From assembly GCA_914767715.1 (NCBI GenBank), contig OU612067.1:22976162-23040161 (forward strand): DNA of 64,000 nucleotides, in the 5' to 3' direction. Below are positions 1 to 11,168 of the stretch, in pieces. This stretch comes from Membranipora membranacea. Lineage: Eukaryota > Bryozoa > Gymnolaemata > Cheilostomatida > Membraniporidae. Made by a program: the position numbers and the translations under genes. The notes beneath the pieces were generated by a model. It did not search any database. It worked only from the letters and a program-made list of their open reading frames with translations, and was not told the origin of the DNA. How positions within the stretch are numbered: position 1 is the stretch's first letter; each line of letters opens with the position of its first letter.

Positions 1-371
1 CAGGTAATTGTAGAGAAAAGTGCCGGTTGTCTGCTGTGACTACTCTGATCAAACTTAGAGACCATCGAGATTCATAGACACCAGGCTCACAGAAAAAAGT
101 TATTGGAATCAATATCAAAGTTATACATAATAGAATCAAAAGCGGTAGCCATTGTGTTGTCAAAAAAAGTAGTACTGGTAGTGTGTAGCTCCACATTTTC
201 ACGTAAATTAAAAATATTTTCAATTTGTTATGAAGCAATTCTTAGTAAGAAAACATTGGTCTTAATGGCTAGTGTCTCATTACTTTGGCTTATCATGAAA
301 GCATTAGGAGTTCAACTTTTTCGAAGCGGCAATGATAACACGCTCGAATAAGATGTTTTCCATTGTTACAG

Positions 372-3300
372 ACTGCGGCGGTTACCTGAATGATTCATCT
401 GGTTTATTGAAGAGCCCGACACACCCGGTTGACTATCATCATAACCTGAACTGTACCTGGTTGATTGAGGTGTCGTCTGACCAGGCTGTCAATCTGAGGC
501 AAGTTTTATTTATGCTGTTTGAACAATGAGCACAACAACACAAACATTGCAGTTTCTGGTTTTCTCTTTGAAGATTCCAAAGTAATGAAAAAGTTTCACA
601 TTTTAGATTTGAGGAGTTTGATGTTGAATCAAGCGTTAATGGCAACTGCCAGTATGATTACCTAGCTGTATACGACGGCACAACTGTAGATTCGTCCAAC
701 TTGATTGGTCGATATTGTGGTGACGTGTTACCTGACAACGTGAAGTCTACGTCTAACACCATGACCGTTCAGTTCAAAACAGATGGTAGTGTGGCAAAGG
801 GTGGATTCAGGGCAGTCTATCAGGAGACTCATGGTAAGATATGATGCCAGAAATATAGAGGGCTACTTATGAGACCTGCATATCTACTTGTCACATTGAC
901 ATACGATTTGGGAGATACATAACCACTTTTCAATCTTCTGGTAGAAATGCTGTTGGAGCTTCAATGAAATTGTTGATCAGAAAGATTACAAAAGTGTTTT
1001 AAAAATTCATTGTGGCAGATTTTTTCCATGAACAACTTCATCAAATGAATCATCCCATAGCTTAAACCACTGCTGCACACAGCCAAATATGTGTTTATTG
1101 AATCATGTATAGCTCAGAACTAATAAATTGAGGCTGCTATTTCCACATTGTCACCTAATGAGCGAATAATTTGCACAAACTGGTTGTCGAAATTAGGGTA
1201 TGAAATTGATTATCTACTTATCTTATCTTATCTTACTGGTGGAAATTAATGACTTCATCAGCTTGTGCCTATATTTCATGCCCTGATTTTGAAGATCAGT
1301 TTGTGCAAATTATTTGCCCATTAAGTGACAATTCCAGATTAAGTCTCAATTAGTTAATATGGAGCTATACAGATTTCAATGAGCACAAATTTGCCTGAGT
1401 GGCAGCAGTAGCTAAAGGGTAAATCGTTTGAGCATTAACATGTTACTGTTGTAGGCGAGGCTCAGGGATGCGGAGGTAGACTTAACAACACAAGTGGTAC
1501 CATCACACCAGTAATCGGCTCAGATAGCATGTACCTGCCAAATCTGGATTGTGTGTGGACTATAACTGTACCAGATAACAAGGTCATAGCTATTAACTTG
1601 ACCCAGATTGTTATAGAGTCTGGCAGTAGCTCTGATAGTGGATGTGAATATGATGGCCTTGAGGTGAGTTATTGTGACCAAGGATTCAGGCCATAAGCAG
1701 TGCTATAAGTGGACTCTTTTTGTTGTGGGTACTCTAACTCTAACTCTCTGGGTTAAAAGTTGTTTTGAGAAATATTTGCTTTTTCTAGATCAAACTATGC
1801 AGAAATATAGATGTGTAATAGTATGATTGATTTTGTGTCCAAAGAGACAACTTCACACTGTTTTGCGCAGAATCCAGTGTGGACTGTGTTCTAAAGATTC
1901 CCTTTCTATTTTTTTTGTTGGAACTCAGTTCCCACCAGTTCCCACTCGCTCAGAACTCATAAGTCATAAATCGAGTTGATGCTGTTGCTAACTCATCACC
2001 CAGAGAAGTTTATGCAATGTATTGTTGACTTGAAGTTTTTAAAAACAAGTGAATTTGCCATGATTGTATACATGATGTACAAGTTGCGCATGTATCTGCA
2101 TACGAAGATAAAAGTGGCATAGCATATTCCCAAGGTGACATCGTTTTTATAATTCAAAATTAGCTGAGAGATGGAATGACAGCACAAGATCAGAAGCTGA
2201 CGACTAATATATGTGGTACTTCAGCAGACAGATACTTCACCTCCTCTTCTAATATGCTCAGAGTCAGATTCTACTCAGATCCCTCCATATCTGGTTCTGG
2301 ATTCAACTTCGCCTATTCTGCTGTAGATCGTAAGTAGTGATTACTTATTTATCTGCTCAATCGATGCTGAAATTATATCTTTGGATCGGCAAATATTATC
2401 ACATCTAGTTGAACATCAAGTTTTTCTGTAGTAGAGCTCATACCACCAGCACAGGGCAGCACCTGCGCTGTAAGTATTCAGTTTGTGTTAGAGAGTTAGC
2501 AGCCCTAACTTCATATACTGGACTTGCTCTATTGGGTTTCGTTGTTCAATTTATTGACTTATATTACAGCACTATGTGGAGGAATTAGAGAGGCATCGGT
2601 CAATGCTTCTGGTACAATTCAGTCACCAAATTACCCACAAGGCCCTAGCGGTACACCTGTCAACTGTAGATGGGTTATTGGAGCACCTGTTGGTAAACAA
2701 GTAAGACTTACTGTCACCAACATGGCCATAACTGGAGACTGTAAAGAAAATTATCTTCAGTTCAGAGATCAGCCTCTCACCACTCAGGTAAATCATGAAT
2801 ATGCCTTTATCTTCAAAAGTAGGAATTGAAGGCTTGAATGGAAAGACCTCAGTACATGAAAAAAGAAGAAATTTTTTGAAAGAAAATAGGGTTTTTTATA
2901 TTGCAGTTTCTGTTATCTATCACTGCCATGGCTAAGTTGCCGATTTGAGTTGAACAATAACTGAAATTCAATCTACTGACATATGCACTCATGTCATAAT
3001 ATATGTGTACATTTAGCCTTGGTTGTTTCGTAACCCCTCAATCTGTTGTATATCTTAGGTTGTCACAGGGCAGAGTATTCCTCATTGTGGAACACAACTC
3101 CCACAGTCTTTCGACTCATTCGGAAGAGAAGTGCAAGTCAACTTCAAGTATGGAGAGACCGCATCTGGATTCACAGGATTCAGGCTAGAGTATACTGTAG
3201 CAGGTAGGTTATAATGAGTTACCGATGTTCAAATTAAGGTTTCAGATTTTCCTTTGATTGACAAATGAAAACACCCAATTTTTATGACTGCGTTTTAAGC

Positions 3301-3999
3301 ATTAGTCTAGTTATCAAATGTTGTCAATTTCAGACTGTAATCGCCTGTTCACTCAGATGGATGGTAGAATCACTAGTCCTGGATGGCCTGCTAGTTATTC
3401 TAGTAATGTAGATTGCTATATGAACATCAGCCTGCCAGCCAATTCCAACAACAGGATAGCTATCTACTTTAATGCCTTTAGTATTGAGGCTCATGCCAAC
3501 TGTGAATATGATTATCTAGAGGTGAGTTGCAAAGCAGGACGCTAGAGCTGTAGTATGTTATCTTCAGCGTTTTTGGAGTGGGTCATCCCCTCATGAATGA
3601 TGGGAAGATTTTTTCTAATAAGAAAATTTACAAATGGATAGTTATTACAAAAATATCATGCGAGAAATATATACCGGTATCTTAGTTGGACGATGTGTTA
3701 GCTTCGATTAGCTCTGAATTCAAATCAGATAAAAGCAAAACCGTTGGCTAATCCTAGGACCATCTATTGATAGTTGATAGATTGATATTTATAGTTTTTT
3801 AAGAATTTATGAACTCATAATTGTACAGGTGTTTGATGGACCGCTAGCTATTGATAGTGCAAGAACAGGCAAGCACTGTGGCAGTAGCGTTCCAGGCCCA
3901 CTGCTATCCACCGGAACAGATATGGTGCTACATTTTGTGACTGATAGCAGCGTACATGTCGAGGGATTTGACATAACATATGTAGCGAGTCAGAGTTGA
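372..3999 (+). CDS. Multi-CUB extracellular protein, CUB1-4 (5' end outside window)
   Basis: The exons read by eye are 372-498, 607-833, 1455-1663, 2164-2329, 2570-2787, 3059-3203, 3334-3521 and 3829 onward. Together they encode four CUB modules of about 110 residues, each opening with a C-G-G or D-C start and carrying N-C-x-W motifs. CUB1 has NCQYDYLAVYDG, CUB2 has CEYDGLE and CUB4 has CEYDYLE before VFDG, the usual calcium-site region. Modules are separated by phase-1 introns, while internal introns lie at different places. CUB domains bind protein or carbohydrate ligands outside the cell, in cubilin-like receptors or astacin and complement-type proteases. No signal peptide or transmembrane segment is visible because the start is off the left edge; bases 1-3 followed by gtaatt could be the end of an upstream exon. 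Reading stops at an in-frame TGA, 3997-3999, directly after CUB4. Whether this is the natural end or a disabling mutation cannot be told here. Confidence 0.85.
499..606 (+). other. GC-AG intron in CUB1
   Basis: The CUB1 reading frame is restored only if the intron begins with gcaagt at 499, preceded by ctgag, and ends with ttttag at 606. The joined codons then read L-R-F-E-E-F, as expected in a CUB fold. A gcaagt donor after AG is the classic rare GC-type site. No suitable GT donor nearby keeps the frame. Confidence 0.75.
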
Positions 4000-4493
4000 T
4001 GCGGAGGAACAATAACTTCTATAACTGGAGGCTTTGCCAGTCCAACTGCCAGAGATCCTGGTAAGTTTTCACTTTCAACTTTAATTGGTGATAACGCTGC
4101 AGTGACAGTAACAGTAACATTCACTTATTGTCGTAATGTCTCACGGTCTGACTTAACTTTCAGCTAAGCTCATTGTAGAGTTGAGTCATTGCTAAGTTGA
4201 GTTGAGTCATCATTAGCTTTAGTGCGGTAAGGCTTTCTAGGTTAAAATAAAGGTCAACTAAGTAGGCTATGGTTTGCAAATTATCAGTGACTTCTAAGAG
4301 GAGTAATCAACGGAGCAGCTAGTACAATATGTCGGACTGTCAGACTGTAACTGTCACTATCAGACACCAAATAACAATGGTAGTAGAGTAAATGTACAAA
4401 AGAAGCAATTCCTAGGTCATCGAATCCAGTATGGAAATGAATCCATTTCCATACTGCTTTTTGCAAACTGTTTTTTTCCTTTCCTCTTTGGCA

Positions 4494-4530
4494 AATTATT
4501 ATGATTATGATTATTATGATTATGATGCCA
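4494..4530. repeat. Imperfect (TGATTA)n microsatellite
   Basis: Short run of tgattatgattattatgat-type repeats inside a CUB intron. Confidence 0.7.
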
Positions 4531-5154
4531 ATAGTAGTATCAAACAAAAATCCAGAGAAGACCATTTAGCAATGATTATTGTCAGACAACTCCTCACCTG
4601 TTAAACAAAGCCAGAGGTACATTGCAATATGTTGACATAACTCATCAATCACGTTGTTTGTTTTTAGCCACATGTGAATGGGTGATACAGCTACCTACCA
4701 GGCTGCGGCCAGCTCTCGTCTTCAGTGTGATGGACTTGAGACAGAATAACACAGCATGTCCAACTTCATATGTAGAAGTTAGAAATGGTGGTACATCCTC
4801 CTCCCCTCTCATGGGACGCTTCTGTAATGTGAGTATTATGAAGAGACTGTTCTCAGGAATATTGGCGACGCGCAATTAAGCTATGGCCTGATGTTACACT
4901 AGTTGTTTAGTTTGACACATTTTGCTCTACTTTTTTTGCAAAAACAAAAATTGTTGACTAGACAGGCTGTCCTGGCTGTCCAAACAATTGGTGGGTCTTA
5001 TCAGTATACATTGATGTCTGAATATTTCTATGTAATTTTGGTAATATTTGCTATTGATCTTTGCTTGTATGCTGTTATCTACTGTAGAAGTGTAATGCTG
5101 CATGACATATGATGGTTAATGTGGGTTAAAATCGCAAGTTTTTGTCTCTGTTCG

Positions 5155-5326
5155 AAGACTAAGAAATAAAAGTGCCTTGAGGGCGCGGCCGCCATATTCG
5201 GCATCAAGTTGCTTTCAGTTTGTAGGCAGGTTGGAGAACACCTGGGGCCGGATTCAAACCTGAGACCTCTAAAGCTTGCGTGTCAGACAGCAAGCGCTCC
5301 AACCAACTGAGCTACCTCCTACTACT
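5155..5326 (-). mobile_element. tRNA-derived SINE
   Basis: Read on the minus strand from 5326, the sequence has a pol III A box (TAGCTCAGTTGG), an anticodon-arm-like stem (GCTTGC pairing with GCAAGC) and a B box (GGTTTGAATCC). The part after the B box does not pair with the 5' end as an acceptor stem would, and a non-tRNA body follows to about 5155. This is the layout of a tRNA-headed SINE rather than a working tRNA. It sits inside the intron 4829-5511 of the CUB5 remnant. Confidence 0.7.
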
Positions 5327-7023
5327 ATGTTTTTGTTTCTGTTCTGGCTTTGTCATTGGCTGGTGTCAAAATTTTGATTGGCTCCCAACAGCCAATCAAA
5401 TTTAAGGCCAAAATGTTTGGCCAAATGCCCAGACTATGTGTATGTATCCAAGGAGCACTTTATACCAAGCACCTCCATTATGTTATAACATCTGCCTTGT
5501 TTCATTTGCAGAATGATGTCCCACAGTTGACGGGTTAAAGTAACCAGTTATACGTCAAATTTGTCACAACACAAACTCTAGATAGCGAAGCTAAGTTTAT
5601 AGCTTCATATACGTCAGCTGAGCAAGGCGGTGGGACATTCCGGCAGCCCCTCATACCATTAAACATCGGCAAATAGTGGTCACCATCTCTTACATAGCTA
5701 GCATATTATAACAAAACTCTAATACTTCATATTAATCGTGCAATTTTAAAGAAGGTGCTCTCTTTTTTTCTTTTGATCCCATTATAGATAAACAAAAAGG
5801 CAATGCATTTGACTAAAATCACAAAAGTTTTTCTGTTATTTGCTCATGATAAAGAGAAGATTTGTAAGTTATATCAGAACGACATGTTGGTCTCCCATGA
5901 CAGGAGTGTGTGTGGTTCTTAAGTGCCAATTTCATGACTTCTTCTAGAGAAAAACAATTTTTATATGTCACTTTTCTAACAGGCCATTACCATACCTTAC
6001 ACTTTAGCGTGCACATTTGTAAGATTGTCTTCTCATGCTCCATAGTTGAGCACTGAGACAAACCTATCAAGTCAAAAGAGTTATTCCGCTGACTGATTTA
6101 TCATTTATCGCTATTCCAGTCTTTTTCTGTAAATTTTCACCAATATGATATCATTACAAATAATATACATAGAAATATTTCTATATGAAATAAGTCTTGT
6201 GTCGGATAACCAACATACCAACTGGCCCCTCAGGTTAACAAAAAGTAAGTAGGAAGCAAATATAGGGAAGAACTTGGCTATTTTAAGATAAAAAGTGCAG
6301 GTGATTGACATAGTTAGTGTTTAGTTTAGTTTAGTTCCATATTAGGAAAGGATGCATATGTTGTTGTGGGTTTGTATATTACATAATTTACTCTGAGATA
6401 AAAAAGTATGATGATGTATGATCACTTTAAAAAGTAGATACTACAGAAATGTGGTTTTTCATCAGAACTCCTATATGAAGAGGTAAAACTTGATAGATGA
6501 AATGTACGATTATTGAAACAATGGATTTGTAATAATAATACACAGCTGTGGCAATGAGCAACCAATATAACACATAATGACACCACTTCTAATGTAGAGG
6601 AAGTTAGATGCTAAGGGAAAATCATGAGATCAAAATCATAATTCAATATACTGAGCAGTAATAGAATTTCTCAAAGTTCTCCATGAATATTACATTTCAC
6701 CTCAACGAAGATACACATTGAGACCACCATATTGAGTTTTTGCGTCGCGACGCAATCTTTATATCAAAAGAGCTAAGAAGAAACATATGATGATTATGGA
6801 TTACTTCTTAAGATAGGAGAGTATGTTTTATAGGATAAGGGAACCTTGGGACCCACAAAACTAAGACTTCAGGTTAAGTACACATTTGTAGTGGATTCTT
6901 ATTTTAATGGTAGTCGTGTTAAATGCCGACAAAAGCTGTCTCCTCAATTTTATCGATGGGACAACTTCAACAAGTGGAAGATTTTAGTGTAATGAGTTAA
7001 TGTCCACTAAGCAGACTGAAGTG

Positions 7024-7100
7024 TAGCCTGTCTTGACAACCTTTGTTCGGTGGAGTTTGTTCCCCCCCCCCACCAAACAAAGCTTGTCAAGACAGGCTAA
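7024..7100. repeat. Foldback with 'tagcctgtcttgacaa' arms
   Basis: Arms of about 24 bases (tagcctgtcttgacaa followed by a tttgtt block, and its reverse complement ending gacaggcta) flank a loop with a run of ten C. A related short palindrome (agcctgtctgacaagacaggct) occurs near 13312-13333, so this looks like a MITE terminal motif. Confidence 0.65.
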
Positions 7101-7439
7101 CTGAAGTGATGATAAGAGCTCAGTAATCCAGATGGGAGTAGCAAATAATCCACAGAAAACTATTTATCTGTGACAGCAAGAAGTCTTCAAAGGTGTAAAG
7201 TCTAACTGCTTGGTAATGATTCTACACGTAAGTACAGGCTAGATCAAGCGAAAGTTTATCCAGTGTAGTATCTTTATTATTCCGTGTAGTAGGTAACAGC
7301 AACAGTAATATTACATGTGGATGTGTTCAGTTTAACTTCTACTGAGCGAATCTCTCACAGCAAGGAAAATTGTCCACTTTTATATGATAAGGCACTAAGT
7401 GACGGAAAACCAAAAATGAGTCGGCAAACATGAAGTCTT

Positions 7440-7681
7440 ATACAAAAACACTTAGTGTTGGAATTTCGGTACGGTATTACAATGATGCAACATACGCCAT
7501 GTAAATTTATACAAAAGGCACATCGTGTCGGGATTCCAGCGTGCTATTACATAGTACATGTACATTGAAATCATATAAAAAGCACTTAGTGACGGGATTC
7601 CACCGCGCTTTTACATAGTACATGTACATTGTTATTATATAAAAGGTATATAGTGTTGGAATGCAAGCATAGCATTACAGC
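7440..7681. repeat. Short satellite, about four units of 64-71 bp
   Basis: Units begin near 7440, 7511, 7575 and 7639 with a tataaaa/tacaaaa block, then cacttagtg, ggattcc, and the palindromic atagtacatgtacatt in the middle two units. Units diverge by substitutions and small indels. No coding potential is seen. Confidence 0.7.
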
Positions 7682-9268
7682 CCAAAAATAGCTCTTCAAC
7701 AGTTAAAAATAAATTTGTAGTAAATGCCTGTACCTTTTACACGGTTCTACTTCTACACAGATTGTTGACAGAACATCTTGTATTTAGTGATATCAAAATA
7801 AACTGCATAAAAATTTACCAAAACATGCAAATAATAATTCATTCTACTACACATTAAAATAACTTTGAACAATCATCAGATAGGGCTTAAGTATGGTTGG
7901 CGGCAAACACATATGATTGGTAATAGAAAATTGATCATACCTACTTGAAAATCACTACATTTTTCTCAATAACACACAAGCCATTATATGCTACTAGATA
8001 GGTGTGTGACATACAAGAAAAATACTATTACTATGTGATTGTCTACGGATTGTAGATTTTAGTAGCTTGTGATTGAGGAGCACATGCAGACGTTGTGTTA
8101 CGGTCTTCTGCAGAACTCTGTTCCTGGAGAGATGTGTGTCCTGATGATGCTCTTGTTCCTGGAGGGATGTCATCAACGTACATCACCGTACATGTACTAT
8201 CATGAGTCAGAAGAGGCGGGAGTGTGTCGTTCATGTATGTCTGACTTTCCACTTATAATACTCAGCTGACCAGATTAGCTGACCACCTCTTCTTATCTCT
8301 CTGATTTCTTTCTGAGCCTCTTTAAACAAAATGAACGTCTGGTTGTTGATTCATTCAAATAAACAGAAGTGTGATGTCAATGTGTCATATCAACTGTCAA
8401 TTATAGGAACTGTAAATTAGTATAGCATTGTCAGCAATGAATCTCACTGAATGGGGTTGTGTTTTCAGGAGTAATCTCCCTTGATTATTTACAGATGAGA
8501 CCATACTTTTGCAAAGTTTAATATAAGCCATAAAGGAAGCAGATGAGACCTTTTGCTGTAAAAACTCCTTGGTTTCTGCTAACTAAAATTGATATTTTTA
8601 TTCAATAATCCAAAAATCTGACCTATATACTGAAATAAAAAAGTATCGGAAAATCTTAATTTTTAATACAATTAAAATTAAATAATAATACATTAAATTA
8701 TTAAAACCTGATCAATCACAATGAAACTCAGTGTCAGGAAGGAAAGTGTCATGAAATATACAGCTAAATTTGTTTTGCAAAAAAATTCCATATATATATT
8801 AAGTTATTGTATTAAATATAGAATTGTTTTGTATTACAATGACATAAAATATATGTTATTCTGAATTTTTTTTCTGTAATCAATATTTTCAGGTTGGATT
8901 TATAAATCATTCAAAATTCAAAAGTGGAATATTATTATTTCTCTTAATTTTAATGATTTATTTATCATATTATATAATATATTAAATATCAAATTATATC
9001 TGCAGTCAATTTTTGTCTCATAAAGTGGGTCAGCATAATCCGCCTATGAAATTACCCTCATCTTGTTTCTATCTTAATTTCCCTGGCTGCCAGACCAAAA
9101 AGTGTGATCTGCCCCAATGATAGCTTTATATAAATAAGTGCCAATTTATGGTCTCATCTGTTCAGCGCCCCCTATAATAAGGGACAACTCCTGACACAAC
9201 CCCATTAGATGAAGATATGACTCAGCTAACAGAAGTCAACACAAACATTCTCCAACCGGAATGTTACA

Positions 9269-11168
9269 TCAAATATACGCTATAAAGGACCAACCTGGTA
9301 TTGGTTCGATTGTCGTGACCACTTGGTTTAGTACATCAGCAAACATGTCCGGTTGATTCTGAATTTGAATGCCAGGTAGAAGATACAGTTTTCTCAGATT
9401 AGTAAAAGTACAGACAGTTTTAGGCATCTGAGTGACATAAGAGGCAGCAGTTGGAGCACCAGCAGCACCTCGAGTCAAGTTCTGATCTGTTCTCTCCACT
9501 CCGTATCTCGTCACTGACTCTCTAACCTTCAAAACATGTGATAAATGTTTTTTTATATGAACAAATGAAGCTGAAACCTCATATTTCGATGTGTTATTCT
9601 AGATCAGCTGTGGGCAACCTGCTGCCTTTTTGCCAGTGCGGCCTAATTGGTAATCTTTTGCGGCCTAATTGTAGCTTTATGTCCTTGAAAATCATACACT
9701 CAACTTTTAACTGTCATGTGGATGTCCAAGTATGCATTACCCTCTTCAAGCACAATTCATTGTTGGGATATCAAAATATTGCCTTTTATATTTACCATGA
9801 GCTAAGTTACTTACATGCTGGCAACTCAAGGAAATTGCCTATTCTACACAAAAGCATCATAAGTGTACTGGCGCCAACTACTCTTTCACAAGCTTCCATT
9901 TGAATAAATACCCCAAACAGTGAAGACATCGTCGTTATATTGTGAGAGAAAAGCAATTCAATCAATTCTTTCACCTTTGGATAATATTTCAACTACAAAC
10001 TGTTTTTTGTAAAGCTGTCATTTTGAGCAAGAGCGGCAAAGTTGTTCTATCAAATATTTGGCATGTTACAATTGCTCCAGCATTTTGGCTGAAATGTTCC
10101 AGATTGAATCTCATTGACAAGTATGTAAATATTTACTGCACCTCTTGAGCGCCCATCCTGCCCTTTGCCCTACTGCTTGAAACACTGGGAAACAGGCATG
10201 TACGAAACCGTTTCCCAGACACAAAACTTAGAAGATTAGAAAAAGAAGATAAAGTAGTTCTGTTAAACTGATGCGAGTTGAAAAATATGATGCCTATTGC
10301 AACATAACAATAACATTTTTAGTTTGTATAAAATACACAGTGCAAAATTATACTTCGCGTTACAAATTTATGCCGGAAAAATTTGTTGTGGCTTTTCGTG
10401 TTGATTCTGCATAAAATGCGGCCTTCCTCAAAAAAAGGTTGCCCACCCATGTTCTAGATCATGCTATCCTACTCAGTGACTGTTACCAATCATTGTGATA
10501 CTTCAGAAGAAACTATTGGTAGAACCTGAGTTTTGGTTTGCTATCACAAAATGCTTTTCTTTTTTAGTTTATATTCTACTGAATATTGATTTCTACAAGA
10601 CCTGGTAAAATAAGAAAGACCTATTCAATGCATATTTTTAACATCGAAAAACCCAATTGTTATGGTGTGCGTGTCACTGCAACTTACAATCTCAGCCATA
10701 GTTGTGACATCATATTTGTGTCCAAGTTTGCAGAATGTTGCAACCACAGCTCTGATAAAAGGTGATCCAGTCCTGGGGTTCCTTGGTGAAGCGAATGCTG
10801 TCAAACAAAGTACAACGGTTGTGAGTGACATATAAGCTGTAAATTTTTGTTTTAATAAATCTTTGTCATCATAACTTAGAGAAGAAACTTACTATTACTC
10901 GAGCTGTCCAGAGATATAAGTTTAGTGAAGACTGATAGAAAAAAACGCTGTTAGGAAATTATAATTCAATGTTTGGCTATTAATTACTTACAATCAAAGC
11001 TCGACTGCATGATGATCATATCAGAAATGGAAATATCTTGAGTATCAGTGTCTATTTCATCATCAGGTGACCTTGACATTGTCATTGTTTGTCTGCTGCT
11101 AACTACATGACCTGCTGTAACAGCTGCTGGACTTGTATCCAAATCATCTCTCAGCATCTCCCTGTTAC
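9269..11168 (-). other. Caspase interdomain linker and small subunit (p10) exons
   Basis: Exon 11168-10992 holds an Asp-rich linker (SPDDEIDTDTQDISISD) that is a plausible maturation site, followed by the first p10 strand (DMIIMQSSF). Exon 10797-10688 has SFASPRNPRTGSPFIRAVVA, the counterpart of the S-W-R-x(4)-G-S-x-F-I block, with Pro in place of Trp but the Arg kept. Exon 9526-9269 finishes p10 (QMPKTVCTFTNLRKLYLLPG) and adds about 33 extra residues before the stop at 9269-9271. A gttggt near 9290 could be an alternative donor, but the open frame to the stop makes this the likely last exon. Confidence 0.82.

Larger units (their letters stand above)
4000..5676 (+). pseudogene. CUB5 remnant downstream of the TGA
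   Basis: After the TGA the same exon continues as CGGTITSITGGFASP and ends at 4060 with a gtaagt donor. Further exons are 4668-4828 (CEWVIQLP ... YVEVRNGG ... GRFCN) and 5512 onward. The last exon starts NDVPQLTG, meets a TAA at 5536-5538, then continues as recognisable CUB C-terminal sequence (SNQLYVKFVT) with a second in-frame stop at 5674-5676. The phases still match those of a CUB gene, so this was once coding. Two stops in five exons point to decay after truncation of the gene. The extra intron between ARDP and ATCEW is absent from the other CUB domains. Assembly error is possible but would have to occur twice. Confidence 0.7.
5677..9268. other. Gene-free region between convergent genes
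   Basis: No open frame here shows a protein family signature or a splice-linked chain. It separates the 3' end of the left CUB gene (+) from the 3' end of the LRR-ROC-COR-caspase gene (-), so both 3' UTRs probably lie here. It also holds a foldback at 7024-7100 and a satellite at 7440-7681. Around 8.56-9.0 kb it becomes very AT-rich. Confidence 0.6.

Noticed and set aside
2434-2471. Possible small exon (LIPPAQGSTCA) between CUB2 and CUB3
   Set aside because: It has AG and gtaagt borders, but including it breaks the phase; joining 2329 straight to 2570 keeps CUB3 in frame.
3997-3999. TGA as selenocysteine
   Set aside because: CUB domains are not known selenoproteins, no SECIS-like element was recognised, and a second non-TGA stop follows in CUB5.
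5232-5326. Functional tRNA gene
   Set aside because: A and B boxes are present, but the acceptor stem does not pair and the anticodon loop is too long; it is a SINE head.
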